DNA of 43,511 bases. Source: Bacteroidia bacterium. Its GTDB lineage: Bacteria; Bacteroidota; Bacteroidia; UKL13-3. Both the position numbers and the translations under genes were made by a program. Every line of letters begins with the position of its first letter. Positions within the stretch are counted from its first letter, which is position 1. The notes beneath the pieces are model-generated. The model ran no database searches, was not told the DNA's origin, and saw nothing but the letters and a program-made list of their open reading frames with translations. The stretch covers positions 224,889 through 268,399 of the forward strand of contig JAKLJI010000002.1 in the NCBI GenBank assembly GCA_023151275.1, written 5' to 3'. Positions 17,661-27,334 of this stretch are shown piece by piece.

Positions 17661-18587
17661 TTACTTCGATTTATTCATTTCATCCAGGCGTGAAATGGCC
17701 ATCATTTCCTTCATTGTTTTTTGCATGCCTTCCAATGAACCATCCAGGAATATCACATTTCCTTTTCCATGCTCAGCAAAGTTCTTCACCGATTCAGTCC
17801 ACATACTAAACAAGATGAAAGATGCATCCAGATTTGAATCCTGCATAACTTTGGCAGCCTGACTCATACCTTTAGCCACTTCTTCCCTAAACAATGCAAT
17901 ACCCTGTCCCCTAAGTTGAGCAGCTTCCATCTCGGCCTGTGCTGCAATTTTAATGGCATTACCTTCTGCTTCTGCTGCTTTGGTTTTTGTAATCAAAAGT
18001 GCTTGACCTTCATTTTCAGCTGCCGATTTCATGTTATTGGATGCCACCACTTTTGCCATAGATTTCATCACCTCTTCATCAAAGTTGATATCGTTGATTT
18101 GAAGGTCAATCAAATGATAGCCCCATTCTTCAAGGGTTTTATCCATATTGTCTTTTACAGCCTCTGTAATTTCGCGGCGCAGGCCCAAAATTTCAGCCTG
18201 TTTTTTGGTGGCAACATAAGCCCGGATTGAACCTTCAACAGACCGGGTAAGTGCTTGCATAAAATTGCCGGCATCAATAAACTTGAAGGCAACATTTTTG
18301 ATGGTTTCTTCCTCCTGATTGATAACCGAGTACAACAACATTGCGGTAAAATTCACATTGGCCTGGTCAATGGTAGTGGCATTAAAACCCAATTCTACCG
18401 AGCGATTTTGAATTGAAATCTTACGAAAGATGGATTCAATAATTGGAATTCTAAAATTCAAACCCGGGAACAAAATGCGATTGTACTTTCCAAAAATAGT
18501 GGTTACCGCAACTGTTCCTTGTTGAACTGTGGTGATAGAAAGGAGCAATACGACCAATGCGATTGCAGACAAAACAGGTATTATCAT
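17661..18587 (-). CDS. SPFH/Band 7 (stomatin/HflC-like) membrane protein
   Basis: This 308-residue protein has one N-terminal membrane helix (about residues 3-20) followed by a Band 7/SPFH domain starting VQQGTVAVTTIFGKY and NRILFPGLNFRIPI. A long Ala/Glu/Lys-rich coiled coil follows (KTKAAEAEGNAIKIAAQAEME), typical of oligomeric scaffold proteins of membrane microdomains or of HflKC-type protease regulators. It starts six bases after the pyruvate carboxylase stop and is followed after two bases by a glycosyltransferase gene. No NfeD-type partner is adjacent. The family is certain; the cellular role is not. Confidence 0.92.
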   Translation of the reverse strand: MIIPVLSAIALVVLLLSITTVQQGTVAVTTIFGKYNRILFPGLNFRIPIIESIFRKISIQNRSVELGFNATTIDQANVNFTAMLLYSVINQEEETIKNVAFKFIDAGNFMQALTRSVEGSIRAYVATKKQAEILGLRREITEAVKDNMDKTLEEWGYHLIDLQINDINFDEEVMKSMAKVVASNNMKSAAENEGQALLITKTKAAEAEGNAIKIAAQAEMEAAQLRGQGIALFREEVAKGMSQAAKVMQDSNLDASFILFSMWTESVKNFAEHGKGNVIFLDGSLEGMQKTMKEMMAISRLDEMNKSK

Positions 18588-18593
18588 AGTGTA

Positions 18594-21500
18594 TTAACTG
18601 AGTTTTAATTCAACAACTAAATCATCTTGTTCCAGGAAACTTGATTCTTTCATCAAAATAGCCTGAACAATGCCTGAGGCAGGTGAAAGAATGGTACTTT
18701 CCATTTTCATAGCTTCAATGGTGAACAAGGGTGTATTCTTTTCTACAGAATCTCCGGGTTGAACAAGTAATTTAGATAATCTTCCTTGCAAAGGTGAACC
18801 AATTTCGTTGAATTCCTTGGCTTTTTTGTTGGCCGGTTTAGCAGATTTGTTATGCCTGTCAATCACTTCAATGCTTCGGGTTTGTCCATTCAACCTAAAA
18901 AACACAAGCTTTTTACCATCTTCTTCACTCACCAAATTGATTAGCCGCACCAGAATATTTTTTCCCGGAGCAAGTTCAATCAAAATTTCCTCTCCAAGTT
19001 TTAATCCAAAAAAGAATGCCGGTGTAGGCAAGTGGTACAAGTCGCCAAAGAGCTCCCTTTTCGTGGCATAATCTTCAAAAACCTTCGGGTAAAAACACCA
19101 ACTGAGGAAATCGGTGAACTGGTAATCTTGCCCAAACTTTTGCTTAAAGTTTTCAAAGTCTACTTCAAAATCAACCGGCTCTAGATGCTCATTTGGCCTG
19201 CCTGAGTAGGGCTTGGTATCTTTTAAAATCAAGCGTGTTAATTCAGCAGGAAAACCTCCCGGATTCTGCCCTAAATCACCCCTAAACAATTCAATTACCG
19301 AATCAGGAAATGAAATGGAATCTCCTTTTTGTAGAATATCTTCCTTAGAATAGTTATTGGCTGTCATAAACAGCGCCATATCTCCTACAACTTTGGATGA
19401 AGGGGTAACCTTTACCAAATCTCCAAACATTTGATTTACTACAACATAATTTTCCTTGATGATTTCAAACTTATCTTCCAAACCTAAGCTTCTGGCTTGT
19501 GGACGCAGGTTTGAATACTGTCCACCTGGAATTTCATGTTCATAAACCTCGGCAGTTCCGGCTTTCAACTCATGTTCAAAAGGATAATAAAAATCACGAA
19601 CAGCCTCAAAATAATCCGACAGTTGATTCAAGCATTTGAGATCTATTGGATTGTCCCTCTCCTGCCCTTTCATCATGGCCACCATGGAATTAAAATTGGG
19701 TTGAGAGGTTAATCCACTCATGGAGGCAAGTGCCACATCAATTACATCAACTCCGGCTTCGATGGCCTTCAGATAAGTCGCGGGTTGTATGCTGCTTGTA
19801 TCGTGTGTATGCAAATGAATCGGAATATCAATTGATTTTTTCAATTCGGTAATCAACACCGAGGCTTGGTAAGGTTTTAGCAGTCCGGCCATATCTTTTA
19901 TTGCAAGGATATGTGCGCCTGCATCTTCCAATTGCTTTGCCAGATCTAGATAATAGTTTAGGTTGAATTTCTTGTTCTTTTCTTCATCAAAAAAATCACC
20001 TGTATAGCAAATACATGCCTCTGCAAGTCCATTGGTACGTTCACGCACAGCATTGATGCTTACCTTCATTCCTTCAATCCAATTGAGGGAATCAAAAATG
20101 CGAAACACATCAATACCTTGTTGATAGCTTTCCTGAATAAATCGTTCAACCAAATTATCCGGATAAGCTTTATATCCAACTGCATTTGACCCACGAATTA
20201 ACATTTGAAACAAGACATTGGGTATAGCTTCTCGCAGCAGTTGAAGACGCTGCCAGGGGTCTTCATGCAAAAAGCGAAGCGCCACATCAAAGGTTGCACC
20301 TCCCCACATTTCCAAAGAAAACAGACCTGGAAGGTTACGCGCATAGGCATCTGCAACCTTTAACATATCCTGAGTACGCATGCGTGTTGCAAACAAACTT
20401 TGGTGTGCATCTCTCAAGGTACAATCCGTATATTGAATTGACTTTTCCTGCTTCAACCACTTTGTAAATCCTTCTGGCCCCAGCTCTTTCAAGCGATCGC
20501 GGGTGCCTTTTGGAATGGGTGCAAACTTGTCGAAATGCGGAATTTTAGGGCTTCTGAACTGCTTGTTCGGGTCTATGAATTTTACATCCTCATTTCCGTT
20601 TACGATAACATCAGCAATGTATTTAAGTGCTTTTGTTCCTCTATCCAAACGCTTGCTGAATTTAAACAATTCAGGATGTGAATCAATAAAATTAACAGTG
20701 GTTCTTCCCTCCAAAAAAACGGGATGTGCCAATACGTTCTCAAGGAAACTGATATTGGTTTTTACACCACGAATTCTGAATTCTTTTAACACCCGTTGCA
20801 AGCGCTCTGCTGCCTCAAACAAATTCCGACCAGAGGCCGTAACCTTTACCAGCAAGGAATCAAAAAAGGGTGAGATACGTGCATTTGGATAGGCACTTCC
20901 TTCGTCCAAACGTATACCGGGACCACCTGCATTTCTGTATGCAATGATCGTACCATGATCCGGTTTGAAACCATTTGCGGGATCTTCTGTAGTAATACGA
21001 ACCTGCACAGCGAACCCTTTAACCTGAATCTGGTCTTGTGAACCGATATTGATTTCAGGGGAGCTTAGGGGATAATTCTGTGCAATTAGCAATTGAGAGC
21101 GAACAATATCAAATCCGGTTACTTCTTCTGTTACGGTATGCTCCACCTGAATGCGTGGATTAACTTCGATGAAGTAAATGTTTTCCTGCTGATCAACGAG
21201 GAATTCTACCGTACCGGCATGACTGTAATTTACCTGTTTGCAAATGGCAAGTGCATAGGCATGAAGTTTTTGTTTGGTCTCTTCTTTTAATCCCGGAGCA
21301 GGAGCCATTTCCACCACCTTTTGAAACCTACGCTGCACAGAGCAATCGCGCTCGTGTAGGTGAACCAGATTTCCATGCTTATCGCCCAAAATTTGCACCT
21401 CAATATGCCGGGGTTGGTCGATAAACTTTTCGAGGAAAACGGTATCATCACCAAAGGCAACACGAGCTTCATTTCTGGCCTCCTGAAACATCTTATTCAA

Positions 21501-22034
21501 ATCTTCCTCGGAACGAACAACCCGCATTCCCCGTCCACCTCCACCGGCAGCGGCTTTTATCATCAAAGGATAACCAATACGTGAGGCTTCCTGCTTTGCA
21601 ATTTCAAGATTCACTAAATCAAGCTGACTATCCTGAATGATGGGAACGGAAGCATTTAATGCCACTTTTTTGGCAAGCACTTTATCGCCTAATGCTTTCA
21701 TTACAGAAGGGTCGGGACCAATAAATAAGATACCCTCTTCCTTGCAGCGTTGAGCAAAGCTTGCATTCTCACTCAAAAATCCATAACCCGGATGGATGGC
21801 ATCAACTCCGTTATGCTTAGCAACATAAAGTATTTCTTCATAATCCAAATACGGTTTCAGGGGGTCATTCTCCTCTCCTATTTGGTAAGATTCATCTGCC
21901 TTATAGCGATGCAACGAATACCGATCTTCATAGGTATAAACTGCAACAGTTCGGATATTGAGTTCAACTGCTGCACGAAAAACACGTATTGCAATTTCAC
22001 CTCTGTTAGCAACAAGGAGCTTATTAATTTTCAT
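18594..22034 (-). CDS. pyc: Pyruvate carboxylase
   Basis: This 1146-residue single-chain pyruvate carboxylase makes oxaloacetate from pyruvate, bicarbonate and ATP, replenishing the TCA cycle. Domains in order are: biotin carboxylase (about 1-450; MIKAAAGGGGRGMRVV, LHERDCSVQRRFQKV and EVNPRIQVEHTVTEE), carboxyltransferase (about 525-830; YTDCTLRDAHQSLFATRMRT with metal ligands in HLHTHDTS), and a C-terminal biotinyl domain with EAMKMES, Lys1110 being the biotinylated residue. The length is normal for the family. It heads a run with SPFH and GT4-like genes at gaps of 6 and 2 bases. Confidence 0.97.
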   Translation of the reverse strand: MKINKLLVANRGEIAIRVFRAAVELNIRTVAVYTYEDRYSLHRYKADESYQIGEENDPLKPYLDYEEILYVAKHNGVDAIHPGYGFLSENASFAQRCKEEGILFIGPDPSVMKALGDKVLAKKVALNASVPIIQDSQLDLVNLEIAKQEASRIGYPLMIKAAAGGGGRGMRVVRSEEDLNKMFQEARNEARVAFGDDTVFLEKFIDQPRHIEVQILGDKHGNLVHLHERDCSVQRRFQKVVEMAPAPGLKEETKQKLHAYALAICKQVNYSHAGTVEFLVDQQENIYFIEVNPRIQVEHTVTEEVTGFDIVRSQLLIAQNYPLSSPEINIGSQDQIQVKGFAVQVRITTEDPANGFKPDHGTIIAYRNAGGPGIRLDEGSAYPNARISPFFDSLLVKVTASGRNLFEAAERLQRVLKEFRIRGVKTNISFLENVLAHPVFLEGRTTVNFIDSHPELFKFSKRLDRGTKALKYIADVIVNGNEDVKFIDPNKQFRSPKIPHFDKFAPIPKGTRDRLKELGPEGFTKWLKQEKSIQYTDCTLRDAHQSLFATRMRTQDMLKVADAYARNLPGLFSLEMWGGATFDVALRFLHEDPWQRLQLLREAIPNVLFQMLIRGSNAVGYKAYPDNLVERFIQESYQQGIDVFRIFDSLNWIEGMKVSINAVRERTNGLAEACICYTGDFFDEEKNKKFNLNYYLDLAKQLEDAGAHILAIKDMAGLLKPYQASVLITELKKSIDIPIHLHTHDTSSIQPATYLKAIEAGVDVIDVALASMSGLTSQPNFNSMVAMMKGQERDNPIDLKCLNQLSDYFEAVRDFYYPFEHELKAGTAEVYEHEIPGGQYSNLRPQARSLGLEDKFEIIKENYVVVNQMFGDLVKVTPSSKVVGDMALFMTANNYSKEDILQKGDSISFPDSVIELFRGDLGQNPGGFPAELTRLILKDTKPYSGRPNEHLEPVDFEVDFENFKQKFGQDYQFTDFLSWCFYPKVFEDYATKRELFGDLYHLPTPAFFFGLKLGEEILIELAPGKNILVRLINLVSEEDGKKLVFFRLNGQTRSIEVIDRHNKSAKPANKKAKEFNEIGSPLQGRLSKLLVQPGDSVEKNTPLFTIEAMKMESTILSPASGIVQAILMKESSFLEQDDLVVELKLS

Positions 22035-22209
22035 GGGTTAGACATTTGTGGGAATTTCGTTAAAGATTTTCATGAAGCCAAAGAGCTTGGGATGAAAAAG
22101 CAAAAGACTTTTCAACCGGGAAAAGCAATCAACCCACAAATGCAGGCAATACCAAGGCAATGGCTTACAAATCAACCATCAGACCAAGGCCTATTAATTT
22201 TTTATGAAC

Positions 22210-25200
22210 TCAGCGCATGAGATATATCTTCCCAACACCATTTGTAAACAGGCCCTCTTCACCTGAAGATTTAGCAGTTCGATGCTCCAACTCATTACCC
22301 TTCAATCGTGTCAAAACCTGATAAAGGTAAACGCCATTGGCAAGCGGGTCGCCATATTGGTCGCGCCCATCCCAATACCATTCCGAGATATTGTTTCCAA
22401 TACGTATGTTTCCAAATTCTTCCTTAGTTACCTCCTTAACAACTCGTCCATCAACAGTCAGAATGCGAATGAGTAACTGGTCTGGAATAAATTCACCTGT
22501 CAATGTAAACACAAAGCGCATTTGTGTGGTAAAGGGATTGGGATAGGGATAAAAATGGGTGATTGTACTTTTGCCAAGTACGTTAAAATCAACTTGATAT
22601 TCGGTATTACCGGCTGCATTGCCACTTGCATCTTTAGCTTGAACACGAAGCGTGTATAAACCATCTGCAAGGCGTGATGGTTTATATTCCAGGGCTGCCT
22701 CATTTGATTTCTCCTCTGCCGGAAAGAAGCTCACCTCCGGACTATTTAGGTTGATGGGGAGGTAATCAAACTCTCTAGGTTTACGAAGCCATAAAGAGAA
22801 CGTTGATGTATCTTTTTGAAGTAAAAAGGCATTATTATCTTTTGAAGTAATTCGGATTCGGGGTGATGGAGAAACCAATTCGCCATTTACAATACGTTGG
22901 CCATCAAAACGAATATCAAGCAAGGGGTTTTGTCTATCTGCAAGAATATCCACTTGCCTCTGAGCAATATTGTTGTTGAAATTGAATTCAACCGGATTGT
23001 TATCCGGATTCGCAATCAACTCTACCCCATGCCTACCACTTGAAATTTTCGAATCCAATTTGATTGAAACGGGCACCACTGCATCTGCTTTTATCGGAGC
23101 GATAATTGACTTATTTTGTTGAACCTGAATCCGATTCGCATTGGCCAATGAACTTTGAATGAAGATGGAATCCGTTGCGAATGGAGAAACATTCCTCAAT
23201 CCAATTCTCCAGCTCAAACTATCGCCTTGCTGAATCTGTTCTCCTTTCCATTCATTAACAGCAGCAGGATCCCAGGCCAACTCTGCCGATGGTGCATAAT
23301 GAACAGCCCATGATTTAAAATAAGTGGGAGTTCTTGAGCTTGAATCAACCGAGCTTAATTTCAATTTTAGATACGGATAAATGGATGCATCAATAAATGA
23401 AATATCCAATTTACTTCCACTCAAATTAGAAATTACTACTGAATCTTTGCCTTGTTTATTGGTAACGAGTAAGCTCACCCAGGAGCGCCCTGAAGGTGGA
23501 TTTTCCGCATCCTCTTTTACAAACTCCAAGGTATTCCATGCTTTTGCAGGACCGGCAGGGCTAGTGGTAAAATCTCCTTCAAACCACTTAAGTAAAAACG
23601 ACTTTCTTATTCGAAGGTATTTTTCATCCTGGGGTTGATCGGCTGCAGGAGGAAGACTCACCAATCCTTCAAGTTCGTTGTTTATGACAGTGTCTTCAGT
23701 AGCTGTTCCTAATGCACCACCTTTTACGCCAATAACTGCCCAAGCTGTATTTGGGCTTTTCACCTGGGAAACAACTGTTGATCCAATGGCTGAGAATATA
23801 GACTTGGTAGCAGGAAGCCAATTATTAACATTGCTTGAATAGCGTGAAAATAAAGCTACAAAATAGCCATCAGGAACAGAATCAATCAATCGCTTCAATT
23901 CTGTTTCTCCATCTGCAAAATTCGTATTGAAAGGATAATACCTTAAGCTTCTATCGCCCTTATTGGCTTGAATAAACGCGCAATTAAACGGATAATTGGG
24001 TAATTCATAAGGCATGTCAACTTGGAAGGGTTCAAAGACCAAAGCAACAGTTCCCTGCGAAATACAATTGCCTACCAAAGCATTCAGCAGGTAGGGTATT
24101 GTAACGCCCATGCGTCTATGATCCCAACGTCGATTTTCAATGCCAAGAATTAATTCGTTATCGGTAAACTCCCAGGTCTTGTTCGAATCATTAAGCACAA
24201 CAAAACGAGAGGCGCTAATTTGTTTGGTTTGATTGTAACCTGCCTGCCGAAAGCCTTTATCTGCATTAGGAATCCAGGTAAAAGAAGATGTTTGCCAATC
24301 CCCACCTTGATTGGAGGGCAAATCCATCCGGGCTCTCCAAAACCAAATGGTGGTATCGGATTGTTTTTGTTCTATTGAAAATGAAGCGAGCGCTGCGCCA
24401 CTGATTATATCCGACTTCTTCAACAAGGGACTATTGAAAAGCGGGGTTGTATCCACTTCAAACAAATAGGCTTGCTGACCCGAAAACAGGTTATTGTTCT
24501 GCACCCAAAGCTTCACGGAATCGCCGGAATGCATGGCAAATGGAGGCGGGAATAAAAGCCGAATACCTGTTCCTTTCAGGAAGTACTCAAAACTCAAATT
24601 GTTGTTGGAAAAATTGGCTTCATTGACCAATTGATTTGGGTTGAGTCGAATTTGAAAACGATTGATACCGGTATGTTGTTCCTTCACATCTTTCACCCAA
24701 TAGTAAACAGTATCCCTGAACAAAGGCGATGGAATTTTGAACTCAGGAAATGTGATTTGTGAGTTATCTGGTAAGGTACGTGTTATGGAAACTTCAATAG
24801 AATCTGAAATGGCCTTTCCTGCATTGTCAACAACAATAGCTAAAGCAAAGGAATCGGATTGAGCGGTTGAAGACTCCGGGAAAATAAAAGCTGAATTTGA
24901 GTTCAGTAAAAAATCGGGCAATGCCGGACTATACAATTTGAATGCGGGATCGCCCTGAAGTAACAATTGCAGCGCATGAGAGCGCGCATACAAATCGCCG
25001 GTTGCGGTAGATTGAAGTAGCGCTTCTTGAATAATTCTTCCTACTCCTTTTCCATAATGCAAACCGTTTATGGCCGTGTAAAAGGAGTTCATTTGACTGA
25101 ACAGGTTATTGGTTAAAGTTAGGTTACTATGCGCCAACCAACCAATTGCACCTTTATTTGCTGCACATAAAAAATCCTTACCATACACCAACCCTGTTCC

Positions 25201-27198
25201 CCCCGGATCAACATCATTGGCATTTCCAATATTGCATCCATTGAAATAATAGAATGCCGGCTTTTGAGTTGACTGTAAGTTTCCAATAGAACCGAAATCC
25301 ATATCCAACACCGTAAGCGAGCCATGTCCTAAAAAGGTAAGCATAGAGATCCCATTGTTTTGAATGGCAATTAACTTTTCACGGATATTATCTTGTGTTG
25401 GGGCTGTAACATTTTTATGGAAAGAACTCACAAAGGCCCCTGTTGGTGCCCTTTTGATGATGTTTTCCATGGCATTCACCTGATTTTTGAATGGCAATTG
25501 CTCCGAAAAATAATCTTCACCTCCACTGATATGCAGGTACTGTTTTCTCCAGAAAGCGATGGAATCTTCATTCTCAATCCGAATTAATTTGTTCAGGTAG
25601 TTTAGCACTTCGGCATTGGTACTTGCGGGAATTCGTCCGGTAGCCAAAGCAGGAACCCCTTTATCATTATCAAACCCGGAGCTAAACATATTGTCGGAAG
25701 AAGGTTCACCAATTGCCGGAACTAGATTTTTGGCATAATTCTCTGGTGTCAATCGCAACAAACTGTTTTGATAACCGCGTCCCAATAACAACAAATACTG
25801 AGGTTTTGCGGATTGATTTTGGTACAAATACTTAACAAAACGTCTAATGGCTAAGGGATGATGATGACCATAGAAAAAGGTATTGGCCAGGTCTTCTGCA
25901 TAAACAAGCAGTGTTTTGTAGGAAGCGGAACGATAGTTCCTGTAAGCTTCTGCAGATTGGCTCAGTTGTCGGCTGCTTACTATCAAATAGGAATAGGCTT
26001 CATTCGGATCAATCAAACCAAAAGTAACTCTGGATAAATTAGAAACAGGAATGATTTCTTCGGATTTGGCGAGGTAGAGCGAAGATGATAAATCTGATTC
26101 TACTACCAATTGCCAATTCAATCCTTGAGTGGAACTGCGGAAGAGCTTTTGACTTGAAGTATCAAGAATAAAAGGCAGGCTTCCTGAAATTAAACCTTGA
26201 TACATTTTCCGTGTTGAGGAAACCTGATTTTGTAAAAAAGCTCCCGAAAAATTCTGGGAAAGGTATTCCAAATGAATGTATGAAATTCCATTTAAATCAG
26301 AAGTAACACCAAGGTCGTTAACCACATCAAAGCGAACAAAAAAATCAGGCCCGAGCATTGAAGCGGGAATTGTAACACTTACCAAGCGTTCTCCATAGCC
26401 TCTGTAGGTTGTATCAGCTACAAGTGTTAAGTTGTTTTGTTGATTTCCGGCAAAAATGCGAACATGGTGATTGGGGAGGTTGGGGTCTGGAAGGAAAAAA
26501 TCAGAAGAACCAATAAGCTTAATTTGAAGCTTTGCCATTCCTGCCTGGACGGGATTTTGCAAGGAGAAAGGATAAATTCGCGATTGGCCTTGGGAAATAA
26601 GGTAAGATATCCAACCCTCTGCATCTCCATAGTCAGAAAGGTAATAACGTTCGCTGGCGGGTAAATTCGCCCCTCGGTAGTATTCCTCCTGCGGACAAAA
26701 CCAAAGCTGTTTGAGTACTTGTGTTTCCTGACCTAATGAGCCTGCAGGAAGAATTGTTTCTTGATAACGCTTTGGAGGATTAGAAGCAGTTGTTGAAGAA
26801 CGTACCAAAAAGTACCAAGCCGTATCCGAAAAAAGTGATTTTTGCGTATGGGGTTGTTCCTGGGCTTGCCTGTAGAGTTCCTGATCTAACTTTCCATCGT
26901 TGGCAAAGCCAAGAAAAACTAGAGATTGGCCAGCCCTTACAAAGGAATCCTGTGGATTAGAAACATAAAATGCGTGTTCTCTTCCATTTCTAAATAAGCG
27001 TAAATCCGGTATTGGCCAATCCAATGGATTTAAGCCAGCGCGAGCAAAAGAAACCGAATCGATTTGAAATACACCGTTTGAAGGAATAGGAAATTTCAAT
27101 GCAGGAGCATCTTTTTCAATCCACTCGAAGCCATACTGCGCCTTTGCATTAAACAGAGCAGCAACAAATAAGAATGCAAAGAGTAGGTGTTTTCTCAT
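22210..27198 (-). CDS. C25 (gingipain-type) peptidase-like surface protein, PorU2-like
   Basis: This 1662-residue exported protein has a Sec signal (1-20, ending AKAQ). The N-terminal region (PIPSNGVFQIDSVSFARAGL) is the beta-rich segment seen in PorU-type sortases. A Peptidase_C25 domain spans about 390-760, with LLLLGRGY, PALATGRIPAS and the catalytic dyad His625 (LGHGSL) and Cys655 (FNGCNIG). CARDB/Ig-like modules follow (NNLSFEYF, NNIAQRQVDI) and the C-terminus is a FlgD/Ig-like or T9SS-type sorting region (YPYPNPFTTQMRFVFTL, WDGRDQYGDPLANGVY). PorU removes the sorting domain of type IX secretion cargo at the cell surface; the length and C-terminal modules fit a PorU2-type paralogue. A secreted protease is the alternative. 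A strong terminator separates it from the upstream dipeptidase gene. Confidence 0.82.
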   Translation of the reverse strand: MRKHLLFAFLFVAALFNAKAQYGFEWIEKDAPALKFPIPSNGVFQIDSVSFARAGLNPLDWPIPDLRLFRNGREHAFYVSNPQDSFVRAGQSLVFLGFANDGKLDQELYRQAQEQPHTQKSLFSDTAWYFLVRSSTTASNPPKRYQETILPAGSLGQETQVLKQLWFCPQEEYYRGANLPASERYYLSDYGDAEGWISYLISQGQSRIYPFSLQNPVQAGMAKLQIKLIGSSDFFLPDPNLPNHHVRIFAGNQQNNLTLVADTTYRGYGERLVSVTIPASMLGPDFFVRFDVVNDLGVTSDLNGISYIHLEYLSQNFSGAFLQNQVSSTRKMYQGLISGSLPFILDTSSQKLFRSSTQGLNWQLVVESDLSSSLYLAKSEEIIPVSNLSRVTFGLIDPNEAYSYLIVSSRQLSQSAEAYRNYRSASYKTLLVYAEDLANTFFYGHHHPLAIRRFVKYLYQNQSAKPQYLLLLGRGYQNSLLRLTPENYAKNLVPAIGEPSSDNMFSSGFDNDKGVPALATGRIPASTNAEVLNYLNKLIRIENEDSIAFWRKQYLHISGGEDYFSEQLPFKNQVNAMENIIKRAPTGAFVSSFHKNVTAPTQDNIREKLIAIQNNGISMLTFLGHGSLTVLDMDFGSIGNLQSTQKPAFYYFNGCNIGNANDVDPGGTGLVYGKDFLCAANKGAIGWLAHSNLTLTNNLFSQMNSFYTAINGLHYGKGVGRIIQEALLQSTATGDLYARSHALQLLLQGDPAFKLYSPALPDFLLNSNSAFIFPESSTAQSDSFALAIVVDNAGKAISDSIEVSITRTLPDNSQITFPEFKIPSPLFRDTVYYWVKDVKEQHTGINRFQIRLNPNQLVNEANFSNNNLSFEYFLKGTGIRLLFPPPFAMHSGDSVKLWVQNNNLFSGQQAYLFEVDTTPLFNSPLLKKSDIISGAALASFSIEQKQSDTTIWFWRARMDLPSNQGGDWQTSSFTWIPNADKGFRQAGYNQTKQISASRFVVLNDSNKTWEFTDNELILGIENRRWDHRRMGVTIPYLLNALVGNCISQGTVALVFEPFQVDMPYELPNYPFNCAFIQANKGDRSLRYYPFNTNFADGETELKRLIDSVPDGYFVALFSRYSSNVNNWLPATKSIFSAIGSTVVSQVKSPNTAWAVIGVKGGALGTATEDTVINNELEGLVSLPPAADQPQDEKYLRIRKSFLLKWFEGDFTTSPAGPAKAWNTLEFVKEDAENPPSGRSWVSLLVTNKQGKDSVVISNLSGSKLDISFIDASIYPYLKLKLSSVDSSSRTPTYFKSWAVHYAPSAELAWDPAAVNEWKGEQIQQGDSLSWRIGLRNVSPFATDSIFIQSSLANANRIQVQQNKSIIAPIKADAVVPVSIKLDSKISSGRHGVELIANPDNNPVEFNFNNNIAQRQVDILADRQNPLLDIRFDGQRIVNGELVSPSPRIRITSKDNNAFLLQKDTSTFSLWLRKPREFDYLPINLNSPEVSFFPAEEKSNEAALEYKPSRLADGLYTLRVQAKDASGNAAGNTEYQVDFNVLGKSTITHFYPYPNPFTTQMRFVFTLTGEFIPDQLLIRILTVDGRVVKEVTKEEFGNIRIGNNISEWYWDGRDQYGDPLANGVYLYQVLTRLKGNELEHRTAKSSGEEGLFTNGVGKIYLMR

Positions 27199-27290
27199 AC
27201 CTGAATTGGAAACTGCTTACTTTTCAAATAAAAGCAAAATAAACGCCTTCAGGTTTAAAAAGATATGTAAAAGGATGCTGAAAAAGGTAA

Positions 27291-27321
27291 AAAAAGGCGG
27301 CGGGCAAGCCCGCCGCCTTTT
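27291..27321 (-). terminator. Strong intrinsic terminator after the M20 dipeptidase gene
   Basis: A perfect 10-bp GC stem (GGCGGCGGGC at 27296-27305 with GCCCGCCGCC at 27308-27317) is flanked by A5 and T4, so on the minus strand it ends in a T5 run. It begins 14 bases after the dipeptidase stop and separates that gene from the PorU2-like gene. It can also work on the plus strand. Confidence 0.92.
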
Positions 27322-27334
27322 CAAGCACTAATTA

